From contig NZ_JAOBWS010000013.1 of the NCBI RefSeq assembly GCF_025245835.1, positions 26,627-90,626 on the forward strand: DNA of 64,000 nt, written 5' to 3'. Made by a program: the position numbers and the translations under genes. Shown here piece by piece: positions 16,582 through 25,000 of the stretch. This DNA is from Rheinheimera sp. 4Y26 (lineage in GTDB: Bacteria; Pseudomonadota; Gammaproteobacteria; Enterobacterales; Alteromonadaceae). The notes below the pieces were generated by a model that was given only the letters and a program-made list of their open reading frames with translations, did no database searches and was not told the DNA's origin. Within the stretch, counting starts at the first letter, position 1; each line of letters begins with the position of its first letter.

Positions 16582-17697
16582 ATGTTTTCCAAATCCGCTT
16601 TATCCATCGCTGTTTTATCTGCTGCCGGTAGCACCAGTCCGCTGGGTTATGCCGTTCTGACGGCAGAGCTTGCCGGTGGTGACGATTGGGCACAGTTGCT
16701 ACCAGATGGCGAGTTTTCCGCAGTTGATGGCCGCCCGCATGATGTTCCTGGCGGCAAGTGGCGCATGAATGCCCAGGTGGCAGAACGCCTGATTGCCCAA
16801 GCTGCCCTTCGCAAAAATGACCTGCTGATCGACTACGAACACCAAACCTTAACAGCTGCCGAAAAAGGTATCCAGGCACCGGCATCCGGCTGGTTCCGTG
16901 CAATGGAGTACCGGCCAGGCAAAGGGCTTTATATCAAGCCCAGCTGGACCCCAAAAGCTCAGGCGTTTATTGACGGCAAAGAGTATCGCTATCTTTCGGC
17001 TGTGTTCCCTTACGACACCACCACTGGCGAGCCAACAGCAATTCTGATGGCGGCGCTAACCAACAATCCTGGCGCTGACGGAATGGAGGCGCTTGCCTCT
17101 CTCGCGGCCCGGTTTGAACAACCCAACCACGGAGATAAAACCATGTCCGATTTGCTGATCCAGCTTTTGGCAAAGCTTGGCATTGAGCTAAAAGCAGGGG
17201 ACACCCTGACCGATGCTCAAGCCCAGACTGCGCTGGATGCTGTTAACGACTTGCAGGCCAAAGCAGGCAACGTTGCTGCCTTAACTGCAAAAATTGAAAC
17301 CCTTGAATCTGCCGGCGCCGGAAATATCGACCTTGCGCAATACGTGCCCATTGCACAGTACAACGCCGCTATTGGCCAGGTTGCAGCACTGACAGCTACC
17401 ACGGCCAGCTTAACCGTTGAGCAAGTAATTGCTCAGGCTGAAAAGGACGGCAAGCTCATTTTGGCCTCAGAAAAAGATTACCTGGTAAGCCTGGGTAAAC
17501 AAAATATGGCCGCGCTTACGGCACAGCTTAATGCCCGCCCTGTGATTGCTGCATTAACCGCAAAACAATCCGAGCAACGCAGCAAGCCGGATGCCCAGGA
17601 CAAATCACCGGTAGCGGCTTTAACCGCTGACCAGAAATTAATTGCGGACCAGATTGGCGTCTCACATGACGAGCTGGCCAAGGAATTAGGAGCTTAA
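16582..17697 (+). CDS. Head maturation protease with scaffold domain (Mu gpI-like)
   Basis: A 371-residue protein. The N-terminal half is the Mu-type protease (HDVPGGKWRMN, LLIDYEHQTL, ASGWFRAMEY), with the C-terminal half a helical scaffold rich in Ala, Leu and Gln. The protease removes scaffold and trims head proteins. A second ribosome-binding site and ATG inside the gene (17143) would give the scaffold alone, as in Mu gpI/gpZ. The start abuts the KAP terminator and has no good ribosome-binding site. Confidence 0.9.
   Translation: MFSKSALSIAVLSAAGSTSPLGYAVLTAELAGGDDWAQLLPDGEFSAVDGRPHDVPGGKWRMNAQVAERLIAQAALRKNDLLIDYEHQTLTAAEKGIQAPASGWFRAMEYRPGKGLYIKPSWTPKAQAFIDGKEYRYLSAVFPYDTTTGEPTAILMAALTNNPGADGMEALASLAARFEQPNHGDKTMSDLLIQLLAKLGIELKAGDTLTDAQAQTALDAVNDLQAKAGNVAALTAKIETLESAGAGNIDLAQYVPIAQYNAAIGQVAALTATTASLTVEQVIAQAEKDGKLILASEKDYLVSLGKQNMAALTAQLNARPVIAALTAKQSEQRSKPDAQDKSPVAALTADQKLIADQIGVSHDELAKELGA
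17143..17697 (+). CDS. Scaffold protein from internal start (Mu gpZ-like)
   Basis: An in-frame ATG at 17143, with GGAG at 17131-17134 upstream, begins MSDLLIQLLAKLGIELKAG and reads to the same stop as the protease, giving 184 residues. This repeats the Mu arrangement, where scaffold Z is the C-terminal part of protease I. The product is helical and would form the internal scaffold of the prohead. Confidence 0.72.
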   Translation: MSDLLIQLLAKLGIELKAGDTLTDAQAQTALDAVNDLQAKAGNVAALTAKIETLESAGAGNIDLAQYVPIAQYNAAIGQVAALTATTASLTVEQVIAQAEKDGKLILASEKDYLVSLGKQNMAALTAQLNARPVIAALTAKQSEQRSKPDAQDKSPVAALTADQKLIADQIGVSHDELAKELGA

Positions 17698-17701
17698 GCA
17701 C

Positions 17702-18628
17702 ATGGCAATGGTTAACTCAGCAACCTTAAACGCGATGCGGGTCGCATTTAACAAAGTATTTGAGCAAGGCAAAACCCGCGCAAACCCACAGTACAAAGCA
17801 GTTGCTACCGTTGTGCCAAGCACCACTAAAAGTAACACCTATGGCTGGTTAGGTCAGTGGCCAGGCTTTCGTGAATGGGTAGGTGATCGTGTTATTAACT
17901 CGATGAAAGAACACGGTTACGCCATTCAGAACAAAGACTTTGAAAGCACTGTAGGCGTTGACCGCAACGACATTGAAGATGACAACCTGGGCGTTTACAA
18001 CCCGATGTTTGACGAAATGGGTTATGCCTCGGAAGTTTTCCCGGACGAGCTGGTATTTCCGTTACTCAAAGCCGGCTTTACCACGCTGTGTTATGACGGC
18101 CAAAACTTCTTTGACACTGACCACCCGGTTAATGCCAAAGTTGATGGCTCCGGTGCTGACACCTCAGTGTCTAACGTAATTATTGATGGTGCTTATGTTG
18201 GTCAGCCGTGGTTCCTGCTGGATGTGAGCCGCTCCCTCAAACCTCTGGTGTACCAGGAACGCAAAAAGCCGCAATTTGTGGCCATGGATAATCCGAATGA
18301 CGAGCAGGTATTTACCAAAAAACTGCTGCGTTACGGTGTCGACCTGCGCTCTAACGCTGGTTACGGCTTCTGGCAAATGGCCATTGGCGTCAAAAAAGAG
18401 CTGACCTACGCCACGCTTTGGCAGGCCATCGAAATGATGAGCGATTTTAAAGCTGACGGCGGCAGGCCACTTGGTCTTGGCAAAAACAAACTGTTGCTGG
18501 TTGTCCCGAATAGCAAACAGAAAATTGCCAATCAGATCAAAGCCCGCGATTTGATTGATGACGGTGGTGTAACTGTCAGCAACGACCTCAAAGACAAGTT
18601 TGACGTTTTAGTCGCCGACTTCCTGTAA
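17702..18628 (+). CDS. Major head subunit (Mu gpT-like)
   Basis: A 308-residue Mu gpT-type capsid protein. Visible family features are KVFEQGKTRANPQYKAVAT, the LGQWPGFREWVGDR segment, DFESTVGVDRNDIEDD, and LVVPNSKQKIANQIKARD near the end. It starts 4 bp after the scaffold stop, the standard position. Confidence 0.94.
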   Translation: MAMVNSATLNAMRVAFNKVFEQGKTRANPQYKAVATVVPSTTKSNTYGWLGQWPGFREWVGDRVINSMKEHGYAIQNKDFESTVGVDRNDIEDDNLGVYNPMFDEMGYASEVFPDELVFPLLKAGFTTLCYDGQNFFDTDHPVNAKVDGSGADTSVSNVIIDGAYVGQPWFLLDVSRSLKPLVYQERKKPQFVAMDNPNDEQVFTKKLLRYGVDLRSNAGYGFWQMAIGVKKELTYATLWQAIEMMSDFKADGGRPLGLGKNKLLLVVPNSKQKIANQIKARDLIDDGGVTVSNDLKDKFDVLVADFL

Positions 18629-18669
18629 TCCATTGATAGCTCCGGTTAGCGCCGGGGCCGGAGAACATT

Positions 18670-19110
18670 ATGAGTAACAAAATCATTCTGGTGACCGCTT
18701 TGGCGGCAAGCTTTCGACGTGCAGGACTTGGCTTTACCGACCAGGGCACCTGTTTATGCCGCGAACAACTTACTGATGAACAGTACCAGCAAATCATCGG
18801 TGAAAAACGTTTGTCGGTACGTGAAGTTGCTCCGCACGAGATACCTGAAACAGCAGACACCAGCGCGATCCGCTGGCTACTGGATGGCGACGGGCAAACA
18901 GGCAAAACAGACAGCACGCAAATTACGCTGGTAACAGTAGCAACCTTTGCTGAGGCATTTGCTCAGCTGGACCCATCTAATCCGGACCACTTTACCGGCG
19001 GTGGTAAACCGCAACTGGACCCACTGAGCAAGATGCTTGGCAGAGCGGTGAGCGGTGCTGAGCGTGACAGCGAATGGGATGCCTTTAAAGCTGCCGGAGC
19101 TACTGCCTGA
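18670..19110 (+). CDS. FluMu/HI1506-type head-tail region protein
   Basis: A 146-residue protein whose N-terminus (ASFRRAGLGFTDQG, then LTDEQYQQIIGEKRLSVREV) matches the FluMu N-terminal domain of HI1506-type proteins. It follows the major head gene in Mu-like phages. Its C-terminal half has no recognised domain. Function in head completion is inferred from position. Confidence 0.78.
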   Translation: MSNKIILVTALAASFRRAGLGFTDQGTCLCREQLTDEQYQQIIGEKRLSVREVAPHEIPETADTSAIRWLLDGDGQTGKTDSTQITLVTVATFAEAFAQLDPSNPDHFTGGGKPQLDPLSKMLGRAVSGAERDSEWDAFKAAGATA

Positions 19111-19526
19111 TGTATTGCGATCTGACAGAACTGCAAAGCCGCTTTGGTCTGGACGAGATAAATCAGCTGATTGATCCGGACGGCACAGGCGCTGTTGAAG
19201 CAATTGCTTTGGCAGAGCTGACGACAGCCAGCGCCACTATCGACAGTTATCTGACAGGTCGCTATCCGCTGCCACTGAACGTGGTGCCGGTGATTCTGGT
19301 TGGTATTTGTGCCGACTTAACCCGGTATGCGCTTTATCGCAATGCTGTGCCGGAGCTGGTTAAAGAGCGCTACCTGGCAGCAATTCGCTGGTTACGCGAT
19401 GTTGCGGACGGTAAAGCATCCCTTGGCTTAAGTACCGCCCATGAGGCACCGGCTACAGATGCGGCCATTGAAATTAAGAGCGGTGGCAACGTCTGGCAGC
19501 GCGATATCAGTAAAGGGTTTATCTGA
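19110..19526 (+). CDS. Head-tail connector protein, DUF1320 (Mu gp36-like)
   Basis: A 138-residue helical protein with the DUF1320 pattern: LTELQSRFGLDEINQLID at the start, ASATIDSYLTGRYPLPL, ICADLTRYALY and the C-terminal RDVADGKASLG. Members join head to tail like other connector adaptors. It overlaps its neighbours by 1 bp at both ends. Confidence 0.9.
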   Translation: MYCDLTELQSRFGLDEINQLIDPDGTGAVEAIALAELTTASATIDSYLTGRYPLPLNVVPVILVGICADLTRYALYRNAVPELVKERYLAAIRWLRDVADGKASLGLSTAHEAPATDAAIEIKSGGNVWQRDISKGFI

Positions 19527-19963
19527 TGATTTTAGCCGCCATTGCACAGCTCCTTCGGGACTATAAACCAGCCGGTCAGGCCGTTTTTGGTCAGGTAGGC
19601 AGCGCATTTAATGTTGCTGCTGCGATGAAAGACGGCCTGGTTAAACCACGCCAGGTGTATGTCATTCCATTGCCTTCAGGCTTTGGTAACGGCACTCAGG
19701 ACCTTGGCCCGCTGATGCAGCAGTGCCGGTTTGAGTTTGGCGTGGTGGTTGGCATTAAAGCTGTGGATGACCCCAAAGGTGAAAAAGGCCCGGCGGTGAT
19801 GGATGAAACCACAAAAGCAATCACGGCCTGTTTGCTGGGGAAGTGTCCGGTGCAACACGCTGACCGGATTGAAATCACCAGGGCAGAACCTATTGGCATT
19901 AAAGAAAACGCGATCTGGATGTTGTACCGATTCAAAACAACGGTGCCAGTGCACCAGGAGTAA
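19526..19963 (+). CDS. Gp37-family protein, probable tail completion
   Basis: A 145-residue protein of the Mu Gp37 type, with PRQVYVIPLPSGFGNGTQ and an alternating beta C-terminus. It occupies the position of tail terminator or completion proteins between the connector and the tail tube gene. Confidence 0.8.
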   Translation: MILAAIAQLLRDYKPAGQAVFGQVGSAFNVAAAMKDGLVKPRQVYVIPLPSGFGNGTQDLGPLMQQCRFEFGVVVGIKAVDDPKGEKGPAVMDETTKAITACLLGKCPVQHADRIEITRAEPIGIKENAIWMLYRFKTTVPVHQE

Positions 19964-19966
19964 ACC

Positions 19967-20089
19967 ATGACCACACATCATCAGGGAGGCCGTCGCTATG
20001 TATTAGATGGCAAAGAGGTCTCCCAGGAACAATACCAAAAGGCCAAAAGCAAGCAGCAAAAACCTGCTCCGGCCGAGACTCAGGAGTAA
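19967..20089 (+). CDS. Small 40-residue protein (Mu gp38 position)
   Basis: A 40-codon basic, Gln/Lys-rich ORF starting MTTHHQGGRRYVLDGKEVSQ, with CAGGAG just upstream and 3 bp to the next gene. Similar tiny genes occur before the tail sheath or tube gene in Mu-like phages. Function unknown. Confidence 0.6.
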   Translation: MTTHHQGGRRYVLDGKEVSQEQYQKAKSKQQKPAPAETQE

Positions 20090-20092
20090 GCA

Positions 20093-21043
20093 ATGACTTT
20101 ACGTGCTGAAGAAGAATACATGCTGTTTAAGCTCAATCCGGGCGCTTATGGTACAGACCAGGCGTTGGTGGCAGCTGATGCAATTGCTGTTTTTGACGTT
20201 GGTTACAGTCAGGAATTTACCAAAGAGCAGATGAAAGAAGCTTTGGGTTTTCCAGGCTCACCATTTGAAAAAATTACCGGTGGTTATCAGCAGCTGACGT
20301 TTAAGTGTTATGTGCGTGGTGCATCTGATGGCCAGGTTGATACGCCTGTGCCTTACGGCCCGCTGCTGCGTGCTGCCGGTAATAGTGAAACGGTAGAGCT
20401 GACTGGTGTTTCTTATGCGCCGGTCACTCAGAACTTTGAGCACGGCACCCTCTGGTATTACGTCGGTGGTGCCAACGGTGTACTGCACAAGATGATTGGC
20501 GTGCGTATGTCGGCCAAGTTTGTCTCCAAAGTCGGCGGCCTGGACTATTGGGAATTCACGGCCATGGGGCTTGATGTTGACCCGGTAGCCGCAGGGGCAT
20601 TGCCTGACGTCGACTGGTCTGGCTTAACAGTGCCAATGCATACAGCTGCCAACACAGTGCAGACCATGACTTTGTTTGGTGCTGCAGTTGGTATGGCCAC
20701 TTTAACCATTACGCCAGGCAACACCTTCAGCCACATGCATGTGACGAATCAGGAAGAAATCGCATTCGAAGCGCGAAATGGCTCTGTTGATATTTCCATC
20801 GTTGAGCCGGATCCAACAGTGGTGAACTACTGGTTAAAAGCCAAAAAAGGCGACCAGGGCGCACTTGCTTACCAGCGCGGCAAAACGGCCTCTAACGGCG
20901 GTGACATTGTGGCGTGGAATATCCCGAATCTGCAGCTGGCATCGGCAACCCGCCGTAATGACGCTGGCCGCCTGTATCTGGATTTAAAGCTGAACATTAA
21001 GCCACTGACCAAAAACAGCGATTACGTGTTCCAGACGAAGTAA
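20093..21043 (+). CDS. Major tail tube protein
   Basis: A 316-residue beta-rich protein with FDVGYSQEFTKEQMKEALGFPG near the start and two domains; the second (about residues 190-300) begins with a repeat-like beta pattern (TLTITPGNTFSHMHVTNQ). It sits just before the tail chaperone and tape measure genes, where siphovirus tube proteins are found. No tail sheath gene is present, so the tail is not contractile. Confidence 0.75.
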   Translation: MTLRAEEEYMLFKLNPGAYGTDQALVAADAIAVFDVGYSQEFTKEQMKEALGFPGSPFEKITGGYQQLTFKCYVRGASDGQVDTPVPYGPLLRAAGNSETVELTGVSYAPVTQNFEHGTLWYYVGGANGVLHKMIGVRMSAKFVSKVGGLDYWEFTAMGLDVDPVAAGALPDVDWSGLTVPMHTAANTVQTMTLFGAAVGMATLTITPGNTFSHMHVTNQEEIAFEARNGSVDISIVEPDPTVVNYWLKAKKGDQGALAYQRGKTASNGGDIVAWNIPNLQLASATRRNDAGRLYLDLKLNIKPLTKNSDYVFQTK

Positions 21044-21104
21044 TCCTTTGTGGCAAGGATGCCTTTAACCGCTTTTTAAAACCCATTAAAAACCGAGGTA
21101 AACA

Positions 21105-21536
21105 ATGAAAAAGTTTCAAATCAGCGCATTACAACAGCGCCAGTTTAAAGCGCCGGTAACAGTCAAACTGGCCAGTGACGAAGTTGGTAAAAAAGGTGAA
21201 ATGCAGTACGACACTATCCATTTTGTGGTCCGTTTTCGCTCAGTTCCTGGTGATGAAGCACGCAAAAACTTGCTGCGGGTAGAAGAGTTGCGTAACCAGG
21301 GCAACAGCCTGGAAGAAGTGCTGACCGAAAGCCTGAACCAGAGCAAAAGTTATGTTCTAGGCATTGAAAAACACCCTGAGCATCCATTCCCATTCCTTGA
21401 TGGCGAAAACGACGCAGAAAGTTCCCCTGAGCTGATTGAGCAGCTTCTTAACGTGCGTGAAATCCGCGAAGCCATTGAAAAAACCTACGGCGAAGCCCGT
21501 AGTGGCGAGTTGCTGGCAAAAAACGCCAAGAAGTAG
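21105..21536 (+). CDS. Tail assembly chaperone, short form (gpG-like)
   Basis: A 143-residue protein whose stop at 21534 follows an A AAA AAC heptamer in phase. It corresponds to the short chaperone of the lambda G/GT type, which coats the tape measure before tube assembly. Features are acidic C-terminal helices (SPELIEQLLNVREIREAIEK). A -1 shift on the slippery site would extend it into the downstream frame. Confidence 0.8.
   Translation: MKKFQISALQQRQFKAPVTVKLASDEVGKKGEMQYDTIHFVVRFRSVPGDEARKNLLRVEELRNQGNSLEEVLTESLNQSKSYVLGIEKHPEHPFPFLDGENDAESSPELIEQLLNVREIREAIEKTYGEARSGELLAKNAKK
21518..21524 (+). promoter_or_regulatory. -1 programmed frameshift site A AAA AAC
   Basis: The heptamer lies in the X XXY YYZ phase of the chaperone frame (codons GCA AAA AAC). 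The -1 frame is open from here to 21889. It is ten bases before the zero-frame stop, and a GC-rich stretch after it (CCAGGTGGTGGGCGTCCGG) could slow ribosomes. Confidence 0.82.
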
Positions 21537-21889
21537 CCAGGTGGTGGGCGTCCGGGGCAGTTAATAAAAAAGATGCGGTGGCCGAGCGGATGCGTTTGGC
21601 TGGCGCGCCCCAGGACGTCATTGACCAGGTAATTAAGCAAAACAACGGTGCACCTGAAATTCAGCCTGCCAACTTGCTTATTACCAGGTTGTTTTTCGCC
21701 TGCGCTACCCAGTGGAATTATGCCGGTATGTCCGGCAGCCGGACGGGCTTGAACTACGGTGCTGTTGATGTCCGGGCAGCAAAAATACCTGAATACCAGG
21801 CATTAGATCTGGATGACCAGGAATGGTTGTGGGAAGGCTTGCAGCAAATGGAAGCTGAAGCCCTGAAGGTGTGGCAGGAAAAGGATTAA
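21524..21889 (+). CDS. Frameshift extension of tail chaperone (gpT-like part)
   Basis: The -1 frame continues from 21524 with Arg-Gln-Glu-Val and a WW pair, and runs to 21889, adding 121 residues to give a fusion of about 261. The GTG at 21578 is in the same frame but has no good ribosome-binding site. The extension has PANLLITRLFFACATQWNY and a C-terminal acidic helix. The GT-like long form would bind tape measure and tube subunits during assembly. Confidence 0.75.
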   Translation, partial: RQEVARWWASGAVNKKDAVAERMRLAGAPQDVIDQVIKQNNGAPEIQPANLLITRLFFACATQWNYAGMSGSRTGLNYGAVDVRAAKIPEYQALDLDDQEWLWEGLQQMEAEALKVWQEKD

Positions 21890-21969
21890 CCGGGATTTTT
21901 AAACAACCAAACCAAAAACGCTGCCACACAAAGCCCAATCACCAAAAACACAGTAAGTAAAAAATCCAT
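21886..21969 (-). CDS. Possible 27-residue membrane peptide on opposite strand
   Basis: A 28-codon minus-strand ORF with an ATG at 21969 and AAGG nine bases upstream. It encodes MDFLLTVFLVIGLCVAAFLV, then WLFKNPG: one membrane helix with a basic end. It nearly fills the only gap between the chaperone and tape measure genes. It could be a real small protein, or chance in an AT-rich gap. Confidence 0.35.
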   Translation of the reverse strand: MDFLLTVFLVIGLCVAAFLVWLFKNPG

Positions 21970-22002
21970 TAATCCATACCTTATCCGGGAAAAAGCTGCA
22001 GT

Positions 22003-25000
22003 ATGAATGACTTAGTTCTCGCGCTCAAGTTAACCACTTCGGGTGGTCAGCTGGTGGTCAAAGACTTGTCCACAGTGACACAGGCCAGTAAAAAGGCTGA
22101 GCAAGCGATTGACGGTTTAAGTCAGGCTGGTGCTCAGTCAGCTTCCGGTTTAGGCAAAACAACGCAAGGCAGCCAGCAATTAGGCCAGGAGGCCAAAAAA
22201 ACAGCCGCAGAGCTTGATGGCATGCGCGGCCGTATGTTGGCGCTGGCAGGAGTTGGCGCCGCTCTTTTTGCATCCCTGCAGGCGTTTTCGGGTGTAAAAG
22301 CCCTGATTGACAGAGCCGATGATTTTAACGTTCTGCAGCAGCGGATCCGTACAGCAACCAATGAAACCCAGGATTACAACCAGGTCAGCGCTGAGATGTT
22401 TGATATTGCTCAGCGCAATGGTGCCGCTCTTGGCACAACAGTTGAGCTGTTTCAGCGTTTATCCACCTCCCGCAAAGATTTAAAAGCCACCAATGGCCAG
22501 ATGCTGGAATTTACCGATGCCGTACAAAAGCTGGGTGTAATTGGTGGTTCAAGCACACAGGCACTGGATGCAGGCTTGATGCAGTTAGCCCAGGGATTAT
22601 CTGGTGGTGTGCTTCGGGCAGAAGAATTTAACTCACTCCTTGAAAACATTCCTGAAGTTGCCGCCCGTATCGGTAAGGGCATGGATGATATTGGCAAATC
22701 AGAAAACGAGCTTGGCCTTGGTGACCTTAGAAATCTTGTCCTAGAGGGCAGGTTATTATCTGAAGATGTGCTGCAGTCTATCCTGGTGCAACTGCCGGAA
22801 ATCGAAAAGCAGTTTGCAACTATGCCTGTAAGTGTCGGCCGTGCCGGCACAATGGTAGATAACAGTTTTTCAGCCGCCTTAAGCCGGCTTGATACCATCA
22901 CCGGCACCACCCAAGCCTGGGCAGAAATACTGGTCAAAATATCCAACTCATTGGATGACATGAGTGCCGCCGAGCTGCAAGACACTGCAGCCGCTTTAAT
23001 GGCCGTGGCTGGTGGTGCTGCTGCATTAGTGATGTTGACCCGTTACAACATTGGCCTGAAAGCCATTGCTGTAAGCGGTGCCGGTGTAATTGCGTCGACA
23101 GTACAGCAAACTGCAGCCCTGATGGGTGTTGCCGACGCTTCTTCTGTTGCAACCCGGCAAATTACCTTATTAGGTGTTGCAAGCACTGCTACCAGTCGCG
23201 CTATGGCTTTGCTTGGCGGCCCAATCGGCCTTGCATTACTTGTTGCTGGTGCGATTTATCAGTTTGCAAATAACAGTGAGTTGGGCGCTGAAAAGGCAGA
23301 TTTATTAGCCGAGCGTCTGAACAAATTATCAGGTGCATATGGCGAAGTTTCTAAAGCCAAAATTCAGGAAGCCGTTGCAAGTAATACAGCTGAGTTAAAA
23401 ACAAGTGCTGACCGCATTGCTGAAATCACCAGCAAGATGGTCAGTATTCGCAAGGCGATTGAATTAAATCCAGCCAGCAACGCTGCCAGGGCAGGTCACA
23501 AAGAACTTGGCCAGTTAAAGCAAGAACTGGCAGAGCTGAACGCACAGCAAAAGGTATTGTTAGAAGACAGTGCCAAACTTGGTCAGCTTTTTTTCGACTT
23601 TTCTGCAGCCACGGATCCATTTGCCGAAAGTGCCGCCAAAGCCTCTGACGAACTGCTGAAGTTATATAACGCACAAATGTTAAATGCTCAGGCTGTTGAC
23701 GCCCAGGGCCGTGCTTTAAACGATGTTGATTTAGATCTCTTTAAAACCCGTTTTAAAGAAGCGACCAGCTTACCCAAAGATGCCGAAGCAGCCATTAAAT
23801 CATTTGCAAAAACGGCAGAAGCGGCGGCGCAATTGGCAGCTAATGATAAGTATTTGGCTGGTCTGAAAGAAGAAGTTCGCCTGCAACAAATCCGCCTGAC
23901 ATTAGGTGAAGCCGAATACGAGCTAGCCAAAGCTGTGAGCAGCCAGAAAATGACAGATACGGCTCAGCTCAAACTGCTCAAAGACACACTGACATTACAG
24001 CGCCAGATCGCACAGACCAAAAACAATCAGGACGCTTTAAAAGCATTAAAGGCCGAAAACGATTTACTGCAAGTACGCCTGACCAAAGGCGAAAAAGAGT
24101 ACCAGCTGCAAAAGATGATCCGTGACCTGAAAGTATCGGATCCGGCTTTGATTAAACAGCTTGATGCTGAAATCGAACGTCAGCGTTTACTGAATGAGCA
24201 GCTGGATGTTCGTCAATATCTGACTGATGGCAGCTATGAAGAAGTACTGGACGGTCTGACCAAAATTGGTGATGCCGGAAGTAGCGTAGGCAATGCGTTA
24301 GTTGACAGTTTCGGCTCTGTTGCAGACCAGTTTGCCCGCATGGCTGAGCAGCAAGATGAATTTGCCCGCAAGTTTATTACCCTACATGAAGCACGCAAAA
24401 AAGCTGAAAAAGAGGTGGATCCGGAGCGCAGAGCCAAGGCCCTGAAAAAAGCGGATGCCACTGAACGCGCATTGATGGAAGACCAAACCCGGCTGCAAAT
24501 GGGAAATTATGCCGATTTAGCCGGCGCTGCCAGCAAGATGTTCAGCGAGCAGAGTAAAGGCCGTCAGGTCATGCACAAGCTGGAAGTGACTTTTGCTGCC
24601 ATCGAAACTGCTTTAGCCCTTAAAAAAGCCGCAGCCAATGCCATTGCTGCCATTACCAACCAGGGCGCTGGCGACCCTTACACTGCTTTTGCCCGGATTG
24701 CCGCCATGGCGGCCATTATGGCTGGGCTTGGTGTCTTTAACGGTTCTGCTTCTGGCGGCGGTGTCAGTGCTGAAGAGCGCCAAAAAACACAAGGCACCGG
24801 CACTGTGCTGGGTGATTCCGATGCTAAATCTGAATCTATTGCCAATGTGCTTGGGCGCATTGAAGACCTTGAACTCGACCAGTACGCCGAACTGCGCTCA
24901 ATCAATAACAGCATCCGCGAACTATCTGCCGGCATTAAGAATCTGGCGGTGAACCTTGTTGCAAGTTACGGCCGCTTTAACGAATCCAATTACCCTGGCG

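Noticed and set aside
21578..21889. Independent gene starting at GTG 21578
   Set aside because: No ribosome-binding site, and its frame is open back to the slippery heptamer, so it is better read as the frameshift extension.
22452..22985. 177-codon minus-strand ORF inside the tape measure gene
   Set aside because: Ser/Leu-rich reverse-frame shadow of the tape measure; no ribosome-binding site or recognisable motif.
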